Origin: Bacteroidales bacterium
Lineage (GTDB): Bacteria > Bacteroidota > Bacteroidia > Bacteroidales > P3
Assembly: GCA_017645585.1 (NCBI GenBank)
Contig: JAGCOF010000019.1
Span: 1 to 63,808, forward strand
Length of the DNA: 63,808 nt
Reading direction: 5' to 3'
The position numbers were made by a program, and so were the translations under genes. Below are positions 57,496 through 63,808 of the stretch, piece by piece (the first letter of the stretch is position 1; each line of letters begins with the position of its first letter). The notes beneath the pieces were generated by a model. The model had not been told where the DNA came from. It made no database searches and worked only from the letters and a program-made list of their open reading frames with translations.

Positions 57496-57942
57496 GTGAG
57501 CATCTTCGACAACCCCGACGAATACTACATGCAGCAGGCCCTGCGCGAAGCCCGCGCCGCCGCCGCGGAGGACGAGGTGCCCATCGGCGCCGTCATCGTG
57601 GCCGACGACCGCATCATTGCCCGCACCCACAACCAGACCGAGCGGCTGCACGACGTGACAGCCCACGCCGAAATGCTGGCCTTCACCGCCGCCAGCGAGG
57701 CCCTCGGCGCCAAATACCTCAACGACTGCACCCTCTACGTCACCGTCGAGCCCTGCCCCATGTGTGCCGGCGCGGCGGGTTGGACCCAGGTGGGCCGCAT
57801 CGTCTATGGCGCCCGCGACCCCAAGCGCGGCTACAGCACGGTGAGTGACCGACTGCTGCACCCCAAGACCGAAGTCACCGCCGGCGTGCTCGAAGAGGAG
57901 TGCGCCGCCCTGATGAAAGACTTCTTCAAGAAGAAACGATAA
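57496..57942 (+). CDS. tadA: tRNA adenosine(34) deaminase TadA
   Basis: A 148-residue zinc deaminase that makes inosine at the wobble position of tRNA-Arg(ACG). It has the zinc/proton-shuttle motif THAEM (HAE, 57-59) and PCPMCAGA (86-93), plus VPIGAVIVADDRIIARTHNQTE. The start is GTG, 7 bp after the previous stop. Bacteroidota also have other cytidine-deaminase-like paralogues, but the motif spacing fits TadA. Confidence 0.9.
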   Translation: MSIFDNPDEYYMQQALREARAAAAEDEVPIGAVIVADDRIIARTHNQTERLHDVTAHAEMLAFTAASEALGAKYLNDCTLYVTVEPCPMCAGAAGWTQVGRIVYGARDPKRGYSTVSDRLLHPKTEVTAGVLEEECAALMKDFFKKKR

Positions 57943-57944
57943 CG

Positions 57945-57992
57945 CAATAACACAATAACGCAATAACACGATAACGCAATAACACAATCATC
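57945..57992. repeat. Period-8 repeat before the nucleotidyltransferase
   Basis: Units CAATAACG and CAATAACA alternate for five or six copies (one CGATAACG), ending CAATCATC directly at the ATG. It fills the entire gap between tadA and the next gene, where a ribosome-binding site would lie. Confidence 0.9.
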
Positions 57993-58883
57993 ATGAAACC
58001 CACATTACTTGTTCTGGCTGCCGGCATGGGCAGCCGCTACGGCGGACTTAAGCAGATGGACGGCGTAGGCCCCCACGGCGAGACCATCCTCGACTACAGC
58101 GTCAACGACGCCATCCGCGCCGGCTTCGGCAAAGTGGTCTTCGTCATCCGCAGCTCCTTCGCCGAGCAGTTCAAACAGCACGTCAACGCCGACCACTACG
58201 GCAACCGCATCGCTGTGGAGTATGTCTTCCAGGAGCTCGACAAGCTGCCGGCCGGCTTCACCGTCCCCGACGGACGCGAGAAGCCCTGGGGCACCAACCA
58301 TGCCATCCTCATGGCCAAGGACGCCATCCATGAGCCCTTCGCCATCATCAACGCCGATGACTTCTACGGCCGCGACGCCTTCGAAGTCATGGCACGCCAC
58401 CTCGAGACCCTCGCCGGCACCGCAGGCCGCTACTGCATGGTCGGCTACCGCCTCGAGAACACGCTCAGCGAGAACGGCACCGTCAGCCGCGGCGTCTGCG
58501 AGACCGACGCCAACGGGCTGCTCGTGGGCATGACCGAGCGCACCAGCATCGGCCGCACCCCCAACGGCATCGAATACAAGGACACCGACGGCAGCATGCA
58601 CCCCCTGCCCACCGACGCCACCGTCAGCATGAACCTCTTCGGCTTCACGCCCGACTACTTCGCCAAGAGCGAGGCCCTCTTCGTCGACTTCCTGCGCGAG
58701 CACGGCCAGGAGCTCAAGAGCGAGTACTACATCCCCTTCGCCGTCAACACCTTCATCCATCGTGGCGAGGCCACCATGACGGTGCTCAAGACCACGGCGC
58801 AGTGGTTCGGCGTCACCTACAAGGAGGACCGCCCCATGGTCGTCGCCCGCCTGCAGGCCCTCCACGATGCCGGCGAATACTAA
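57993..58883 (+). CDS. Sugar-phosphate nucleotidyltransferase family protein
   Basis: A 296-residue protein with the NTP_transferase fold. The N-terminal signature LVLAAGMGSRYGGLKQMDGVGP (nucleotide binding), then GTNHAILMAKDAIHEPFAIINADDFYGRDAF with the metal-binding aspartates. Such proteins activate sugar phosphates with a nucleotide; the exact sugar and nucleotide cannot be inferred, and there is no pathway gene nearby. Its start follows the 8-bp repeat with no conventional spacer. Confidence 0.85.
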   Translation: MKPTLLVLAAGMGSRYGGLKQMDGVGPHGETILDYSVNDAIRAGFGKVVFVIRSSFAEQFKQHVNADHYGNRIAVEYVFQELDKLPAGFTVPDGREKPWGTNHAILMAKDAIHEPFAIINADDFYGRDAFEVMARHLETLAGTAGRYCMVGYRLENTLSENGTVSRGVCETDANGLLVGMTERTSIGRTPNGIEYKDTDGSMHPLPTDATVSMNLFGFTPDYFAKSEALFVDFLREHGQELKSEYYIPFAVNTFIHRGEATMTVLKTTAQWFGVTYKEDRPMVVARLQALHDAGEY

Positions 58884-58903
58884 TACCCCCGCCTGACGGC
58901 GGA

Positions 58904-58981
58904 AATCCTGGAAATCCTGGAAATCGCGTATCCTTCCTTCAGGACGGGTACAGGTAAATCTTTTTAAATCCAGCTAAATCA
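58904..58981. repeat. Period-9 repeats upstream of the GxxExxY gene
   Basis: At 58904-58930 are three units GGAAATCCT, GGAAATCCT, GGAAATCGC. At 58961-58981 TAAATC recurs every 9 bp three times, the last joined to the start codon (TAAATCATG). Both sit in the 97-bp gap before the GxxExxY gene. Confidence 0.75.
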
Positions 58982-59385
58982 TGATGTCTCTTGAGGATCA
59001 ATTAAATGCATTGTCGTATGAAATACGTGGAGCGGCCATGGATGTGTACAACCATTTCGGGCCAGGGTTGTTGGAATCCATTTATGAAAAGGCAATGATA
59101 AAGGAACTCCAACTACGCGACATCAAGGTAGAATCACAAGTGCCCGTAAAAGTAACCTACAAAGGCTTTACCATCAGCGATGACTACCGATTGGACCTGC
59201 TGATTGAGGATATCATGATTTTGGAATTGAAGTCTGTGGCAGAATTACTTCCGTTGCATTACAAACAATCAAGGTCATATCTCAGGCTTTTGAACAAACC
59301 GATGGGGTGGCTGATCAACTTCAACGAAGACGACTTCGCCCACGGCATGGTAAAAGTAACCAACCGGTACTACCGCCCAGATTAA
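58981..59385 (+). CDS. GxxExxY-family protein (predicted PD-(D/E)XK fold)
   Basis: A 134-residue protein with the name-giving motif GPGLLESIYEKAM (G29, E32, Y35) and a likely nuclease core YRLDLLIEDIMILELKS (D72, E82, K84), which fits a PD-(D/E)XK fold. The family is widespread in Bacteroidota but its function is not established. The gene is bracketed by period-9 repeats on both sides (58904-58981 and 59386-59460) and its DNA is less GC-rich than its neighbours, so it may be a mobile or recently arrived gene. The frame is complete. Confidence 0.85.
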   Translation: MMSLEDQLNALSYEIRGAAMDVYNHFGPGLLESIYEKAMIKELQLRDIKVESQVPVKVTYKGFTISDDYRLDLLIEDIMILELKSVAELLPLHYKQSRSYLRLLNKPMGWLINFNEDDFAHGMVKVTNRYYRPD

Positions 59386-59460
59386 ACAAGATCTCCAAGA
59401 TTAAACAGGCCCGACCATGACAGCGACAGACAATTTCCAAGATCTCCAAGATTTCGCGAA
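59386..59460. repeat. Period-9 repeats downstream of the GxxExxY gene
   Basis: Two arrays of AAGATCTCC / AAGATTAAA type units: 59386-59412 in the gap, and 59424-59460 within codons 4-13 of the next gene, where they encode NFQDLQDFAK. Confidence 0.75.
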
Positions 59461-60700
59461 GCGGGAGATTACCTTCGCGAGGGAGCATGTGAATGAGGAT
59501 ACGGCGCGGCTGCTGTTGAGTGCTGCGCGGTATCCTCATATCGATATGCCGGCGGCCGTCAACCAGATTGAGGGCCTGCGGACAGCGAAAGAGAAGTGGC
59601 CGTCGCTGCTGGCCTGCGAGGACTACCTCTACCCTCCCCGACTCAACCGCGAACAGGCCTCGTCGGAGGAGACGGCAACACATAAAGCCTACGTAGCCGA
59701 TGAGCTGTGTGGCGAGGAATCGTTCCTCTCTGTGGCCGACCTCACCGGCGGCATGGGCATCGACAGCATCGCTTTCGCCCAACGCACACTATTCATCACT
59801 CCTCTGCGCACGCAGGTGCTGACTCATGTGGACTATGTGGAGCGCAGCGAAGCGCTCTGCACCCTGATGGAGCACAACCGCCGGGCCCTCGGATTGGAGA
59901 ATATCAGCGTACATTGCGGCGACAGCATAGAGTGGCTCACCGCCTGCGACCGCCACTTCGACCTCCTCTTCGTCGACCCTGCCCGTCGCGACAAAGGAGG
60001 CCGCAAAGTGGCAGCCTTCGAGGACTGCGAACCCAATATCCTGCAGCACATGGAGCTGCTGCGCTCATGCTGCCGCTGGCTGATGGTCAAAGCCTCGCCG
60101 ATGATTGACATCGACCTCGCCTGCCGCCAGCTGGGCGATGTGGCCGAGGTGCACGTCGTCTCTGTCAAAGGGGAATGTAAGGAGGTGCTCTTCATTATGG
60201 GCTCGCCTTGCGGCGAGCCCATAGTAAAAATATCTAACCTGGCTAGCCTATCCAGCCCGGCTATCCTAACCACCATCTCTTTCCACCCAAGCGACGAGGC
60301 CGCTGCCGCGGCCTCCTATTGCGCCGCCGTGGGGCGCTACCTCTACGACCCGCATGCCGCCCTGCGCAAAGCGGGCTGCTTCCGCCTGCTCAGCCAACGC
60401 CTCGGCCTGCCGCTGCTGGCGCCCAACAGCCACCTCTACACCAGCGACCTGCAGGTGCCCGACTTCCCTGGCCGCACCTTCGAGGTGCTGCGCGAGGTGA
60501 AGCCCAGCCGCAAAGCGATGGCCGAAGCCCTCCCCGGAGGCAAGGCCCATGTGGTCACCCGCAACTACCCCGTGGCCGCCGCCGACCTGCAGAAGCAATT
60601 AGGGCTGAAAGAAGGCGGCGACCTCTTCGTCGTCGCCACCACCGTCGGCACCCGCCGCGCCGCTTTCCTCTGCCGTTTATGCCTCCCGCCTTCGGCGTAA
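59417..60700 (+). CDS. THUMP-like SAM methyltransferase (PG_1098 type)
   Basis: A 427-residue class I methyltransferase. The N-terminal 110 residues are the PG_1098-like domain (FAREHVNEDTARLLLSAARYPHIDM), followed by SAM motif VADLTGGMGIDSIAFA, an acidic HVDYVERSEAL loop, and VDPARRDKGGRKVAAFEDCEPNI. The C-terminal third is THUMP-like (RKAGCFRLLSQRLGLPLLAPNSHLYTSD, GRTFEVLREVKPSRKAM). The probable substrate is RNA. Two in-frame repeats are present: DNFQDLQDF near the start (period 9) and KISNLASLSSPAILTT (residues about 270-285) from the repeat at 60228-60272. Confidence 0.88.
   Translation: MTATDNFQDLQDFAKREITFAREHVNEDTARLLLSAARYPHIDMPAAVNQIEGLRTAKEKWPSLLACEDYLYPPRLNREQASSEETATHKAYVADELCGEESFLSVADLTGGMGIDSIAFAQRTLFITPLRTQVLTHVDYVERSEALCTLMEHNRRALGLENISVHCGDSIEWLTACDRHFDLLFVDPARRDKGGRKVAAFEDCEPNILQHMELLRSCCRWLMVKASPMIDIDLACRQLGDVAEVHVVSVKGECKEVLFIMGSPCGEPIVKISNLASLSSPAILTTISFHPSDEAAAAASYCAAVGRYLYDPHAALRKAGCFRLLSQRLGLPLLAPNSHLYTSDLQVPDFPGRTFEVLREVKPSRKAMAEALPGGKAHVVTRNYPVAAADLQKQLGLKEGGDLFVVATTVGTRRAAFLCRLCLPPSA
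60228..60272 (+). repeat. Period-9 repeat inside the THUMP-like methyltransferase
   Basis: Units CTAACCTGG, CTAGCCTAT, CCAGCCCGG, CTATCCTAA repeat every 9 bp, so codon phase is conserved and every unit gives three residues (SNL, ASL, SSP, AIL). It lies at the border between the methyltransferase and THUMP-like parts. Confidence 0.7.
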
Positions 60701-60733
60701 TTACCGCCATCAGGCGGGGAGATTGAAAAATTG

Positions 60734-60764
60734 AAGGGGTCCGGCGGTGCAGGCCGGACCCCTT
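60734..60764 (-). terminator. Terminator of the nrdJ gene
   Basis: AAGGGGTCCGGC and GCCGGACCCCTT form a 12-bp stem around a 6-7 base loop. On the minus strand it is followed by CAATTTTT, which serves nrdJ. The plus strand has no T-run, so its use by the convergent methyltransferase gene is doubtful. Confidence 0.8.
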
Positions 60765-60792
60765 CGGGTGAATATGTTGTGCTTGCTGAATT

Positions 60793-63378
60793 TTAACTGC
60801 ACTTGCTCCATCCGCACTGTGGGCAGCTCTTGCAGCCGCCGGTGTAGATGAGCTTGCTGCCACAGTCGGGGCAGGTCTCGCCGGTCTCGGTGCCGTCCTT
60901 GATATAGCGCTTCAGCGCGCGCGCCACACCGTTGCTCCAGGTGGTGATGCTGTCGGTGTCGAAGTTCAGCTTGCCGATGAGCTCCACCACGTTGGGGATG
61001 GGCATACCGTGACGCAGGATGCCCGAGATGAGCTTGGCGTAGTTCCAGAACTCCTTCTTGAACATGCGCGACAGGCCCTCGATGGTGATGTGGTAGCCGT
61101 CCTGGTCGGTGAATTGGAAGTCGTAGCGTGCGTGCTCCTGACCTTTCTCCTTGACGCGGATCACCCAGCCCTTCTCCACATACTTGGGCAGCAGCAGGCT
61201 CTCGGCGCGGCCGGTGAATATCTCGTAGGGGCGGCCTTCATACATGCCCACGACGGCAATCCAGTCCTCCTTCTCGTTCTTGAAGCGCACAATCTCGGCC
61301 TCCAGCTTCTTGGGGCGCTTGGGGGCCTTGCTCTCGCCGAAGCAGGGGTTGGGCTCCTTCTTGCCCTCGCTGGTGCTCACCAGCACGCCGGTGCGCGAGC
61401 CGTCGCGATAGATGGTGCAACCCTTGCAGCCGCTCTCCCACGCCGTCTCGTAGATCTTGCTCACCACCGCCTCGGTGGTCTCCTTCGGTATGTTGACCGT
61501 CACAGAGATGCTGTGATCCACCCACTTCTGGATGGCGCCCTGCATCTTCACCTTGGCCACCCAATCGATGTCGGCGCTCGTGGCGTGGAAGTAGGGGCTC
61601 TTCTCCACCACCTTCTGCAGCTCGGCGTCCTCCATGCGCATCACCTCGTCCACATTGTAGCCGTTCACGCGGGCCCAATCGATGAACTTGGGGTGGAACA
61701 CATTGTACTCCTCGAAGTAATCGCCGTTCTCGTCCTTGATAATCTTCTGCTTGCTGGCGTCCTTGTCGTTGGGGTTGATTTTCTTGCGGCGCTTGTAGCT
61801 CACCAGGAACACCGGCTCGATGCCCGAGGTGGTCTGGGTGCAGATGCTCACCGTGCCGGTGGGGGCGATGGTCAGCAGGGCGATATTGCGGCGCCCGTGC
61901 TTCACCATCTCCTTGTACAGCTCCGGCTCGGCCTCGCGGATGCGACGTATGATGGGGTTCTTCTCCTCGCGCTTGGCGTCGTAGATGGGGAAGCTGCCTC
62001 GCTCCTTGGCCATCTGCACGCTCGAGCCGTAGGCCGCGCAGCACAGCGTCTGCTGCACCTTGACGGCGAAGGCCATAGCCTCCTCCGAGCCGTACTGCAG
62101 CCCCAGGGCCGCCAGCATGTCGCCCTCGGCGGTGATGCCGAAGCCGCTGCGACGTCCCTCGAGGCACTTCATCTTGATGTTCAGCCACAGGTTGTGCTCC
62201 ACCTGCTTGATTTCCTCGCTCTCGGGGTCGGCCTCTATCTTCTTCAGTATCTGGTCCACCTTCTCCAGCTCCAGGTCGATCAGGTCGTCCATCAGGCGCT
62301 GGCCCTTGCTGACGTGCTCCTTGAAGAGCTCGAAGTTGAACTTGGCCTTCTTGGTGAAGGGGTTCTCCACATAGCTGTAGAGGTTGATGGCCTGCAGACG
62401 GCAGCTGTCGTAGGGGCACAGCGGAATTTCGCCGCAGGGGTTGGTGCTCACCGTGCGGTAGCCGTAGTCGGCATAGCAGTCGGGCACGCTCTCCCGCAGG
62501 ATGGTGTCCCAGAACAGCACGCCCGGCTCGGCGCTCTGCCACGCGTTATGGATAATCTTGTTCCACAGCGCGCGCGCGTCTATCTCTTTGGTATAGATGG
62601 GCTTGGCCGAGTCGATGGGATACTGCTGCACGAAGGGCTTGCCGCTGCGGACACACTCCATGAACTCGTCCGTGATCTTCACACTCACGTTGGCGCCCGT
62701 CACCTTGCCCTGCTCCATCTTGGCGTCGATAAACTGCTCCGCGTCGGGATGCTTGATGCTGATACTGAGCATCAAGGCACCGCGGCGACCGCCTTGGGCC
62801 ACCTCGCGCGTGGTGTTCGAGTAGCGCACCATGAAGGGCACGATGCCGGTCGACGTCAGGGCCGCGTTCTTCACGGGGCTGCCGCCCGGACGTATGTGGC
62901 TCAGGTCGTGACCCACACCGCCGCGACGCTTCATCAGCTGCACCTGCTCCTGGTCGATCTTCATAATGCCGCCGTAGCTGTCGCTGTTGCCCGAGTTGCC
63001 GATGACGAAACAGTTGCTCAGGCTCACCACCTGGAAGTTGTTGCCGATGCCGCTCATCGGGCTACCCTGCGGGACGATATACTTGAAGTCTTTCAGCAAG
63101 TTATATATCTCCTCCTCGGCCAGCGGGTTGGGATACTTGGCCTCGATGCGGGCATACTCGTGCGCCAGACGACGGTGCATCATGTCGGGATTCAGCTCAT
63201 AGATGCTGTCGTCGTTGCGCAGGGCATACTTGTTCATCCACACATTGGCGGCCAGCTCGTCGCCGTGGAAATACTCCACCGAGGAGCGCATAATCTCCTC
63301 CGGAGTGTACTGCTTCTTCACTTTCTTCTCTTGGGGCCTCGGGGTGGGCTCCACTGCGGAAAATAGGTCGCCTTGCAT
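60793..63378 (-). CDS. nrdJ: Adenosylcobalamin-dependent ribonucleotide reductase
   Basis: An 861-residue class II enzyme that reduces ribonucleotides without oxygen. The barrel shows QGSPMSGIGNNFQVVSLSNCF, KRRGGVGHDLSHIRPGGSPV, the catalytic NPCGEIPLCPYDSCRLQAINL (with the active cysteine and glutamate) and APTGTVSICTQTTSGIEP. The C-terminal tail CPDCGSKLIYTGGCKSCPQCGWSKCS holds the paired cysteines that pass electrons. The N-terminus is short, with no ATP-cone. It gives anaerobic DNA-precursor supply dependent on vitamin B12. No clear cobalamin riboswitch or full promoter was seen upstream. Confidence 0.95.
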   Translation of the reverse strand: MQGDLFSAVEPTPRPQEKKVKKQYTPEEIMRSSVEYFHGDELAANVWMNKYALRNDDSIYELNPDMMHRRLAHEYARIEAKYPNPLAEEEIYNLLKDFKYIVPQGSPMSGIGNNFQVVSLSNCFVIGNSGNSDSYGGIMKIDQEQVQLMKRRGGVGHDLSHIRPGGSPVKNAALTSTGIVPFMVRYSNTTREVAQGGRRGALMLSISIKHPDAEQFIDAKMEQGKVTGANVSVKITDEFMECVRSGKPFVQQYPIDSAKPIYTKEIDARALWNKIIHNAWQSAEPGVLFWDTILRESVPDCYADYGYRTVSTNPCGEIPLCPYDSCRLQAINLYSYVENPFTKKAKFNFELFKEHVSKGQRLMDDLIDLELEKVDQILKKIEADPESEEIKQVEHNLWLNIKMKCLEGRRSGFGITAEGDMLAALGLQYGSEEAMAFAVKVQQTLCCAAYGSSVQMAKERGSFPIYDAKREEKNPIIRRIREAEPELYKEMVKHGRRNIALLTIAPTGTVSICTQTTSGIEPVFLVSYKRRKKINPNDKDASKQKIIKDENGDYFEEYNVFHPKFIDWARVNGYNVDEVMRMEDAELQKVVEKSPYFHATSADIDWVAKVKMQGAIQKWVDHSISVTVNIPKETTEAVVSKIYETAWESGCKGCTIYRDGSRTGVLVSTSEGKKEPNPCFGESKAPKRPKKLEAEIVRFKNEKEDWIAVVGMYEGRPYEIFTGRAESLLLPKYVEKGWVIRVKEKGQEHARYDFQFTDQDGYHITIEGLSRMFKKEFWNYAKLISGILRHGMPIPNVVELIGKLNFDTDSITTWSNGVARALKRYIKDGTETGETCPDCGSKLIYTGGCKSCPQCGWSKCS

Positions 63379-63808
63379 GGCTCGATTATTTTATTTATCG
63401 TTTTTGTTTACAATGAATTATCGTGGAAGGACCGCAGTCCGTTTCGATTGCTAAATTAGACAGAAAAACAGAAACGGCGGCAAATAGTTTTCAACAAAAA
63501 ATCCACCGCCGGCGCCATTTCCCGACAGGCACAGCGCTTGCCAAGTGGAAAAAGCCTTTCACCTCTCACCTTTCACCTCTCACCTTTCACCTCTCACCTC
63601 TCACCTTTCACCTCTCACCTTTCACCTCTCACCTTTCACCTCTCACCTTTCACCTCTCACCTTTCACCTCTCACCTCTCACCTCTCACCTTTCACCTCTC
63701 ACCTTTCACCTTTCACCTCTCACCTCTCACCTTTCACCTCTCACCTTTCACCTCTCACCTTTCACCTCTCACCTCTCACCTTTCACCTCTCACCTTTCAC
63801 CTCTCACC
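63379..63808. other. Upstream region of nrdJ and terminal repeat array
   Basis: The first 175 bp are the nrdJ leader, holding a partial -7-like element (TAATTTAG on the minus strand) and a GC-rich GGCGCCGGCGG patch but no confident promoter. The rest is the period-7 array described separately. No gene is seen. Confidence 0.6.
63556..63808. repeat. Long period-7 array, two unit types, to window end
   Basis: About 36 contiguous 7-bp units, every one either CACCTCT or CACCTTT, without any other variant visible. It reaches the end of the window, so its full length is unknown. It lies upstream of nrdJ. Confidence 0.95.

Noticed and set aside
61009-63366. 785-codon plus-strand frame opposite nrdJ
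   Set aside because: The minus strand encodes an unmistakable class II reductase; the plus frame is H/L/V-rich without motifs.
63379-63555. Cobalamin riboswitch upstream of nrdJ
   Set aside because: No B12-box-like motif or compatible fold was recognised by eye in the short leader; a covariance-model search would settle it.
63556-63808. Could the long heptamer array be a CRISPR?
   Set aside because: Units are 7 bp and contiguous, with no spacers or longer repeats, and no cas gene is in the window.

Overview
The window comes from a high-GC member of the Bacteroidota, most likely an uncultured gut- or rumen-type Bacteroidales. The evidence is the promoter style (TAnnTTTG at -7 with TTG 19 bases upstream), type IX secretion sorting domains (types A and B), an S46 dipeptidyl peptidase, a PG_1098-like methyltransferase, YicC, a class II (B12) ribonucleotide reductase and a mraZ-to-ftsZ cell-wall cluster in Bacteroidota order. 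No genus can be named from sequence alone.

Layout. 1-1500: a YraQ-type permease and two tRNA-Leu genes. 1560-5520: DUF4159 protein, rsmE, a beta-helix protein and mnmA, read leftward with ATGA overlaps. 5521-10584: a 1.1-kb repeat-filled spacer, then a three-gene restriction-modification operon (two SPPY-type methyltransferases and a putative endonuclease). 10961-27014: an EamA transporter, then the division/cell-wall operon mraZ-rsmH-ftsL-ftsI-murE-mraY-murD'-ftsW-murG-murC-ftsQ-ftsA-ftsZ. Two members are abnormal: ftsI has an in-frame TAG just before its SSN motif, and murD is reduced to a degenerate C-terminal domain. 27395-33509: two related giant surface proteins with type B sorting tails. 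33594-39818: S46 peptidase, an rpoN gene fused in frame to an M23 peptidase, ribH, fmt and HU. 40043-46443: gpsA, an acyltransferase, a RecD-like helicase, secG, rpmH and rlmD. 46631-53879: two type A T9SS cargo proteins, an ApbE lipoprotein and YicC. 54240-54580: a palindromic REP-like array. 54653-63378: TPR, DUF4292 and LolA-like envelope proteins, tadA, a nucleotidyltransferase, a GxxExxY protein, a THUMP-like methyltransferase and nrdJ.

The most unusual property of the window is a family of degenerate short tandem repeats with periods of 7, 8, 9 or 11 bases. They occur between genes and also in frame inside conserved genes (rsmE twice, mnmA three times, rsmH, murC, a methyltransferase). 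They form the termini of others: the EamA N-terminus, the murE C-terminus, and the whole signal peptide of the DUF4292 lipoprotein. The window ends inside a 253-bp array of two 7-mers. The nearest precedent I know is the heptameric STRR repeats of heterocystous cyanobacteria. I know of no description of a multi-period family like this in Bacteroidales, but I could not search.
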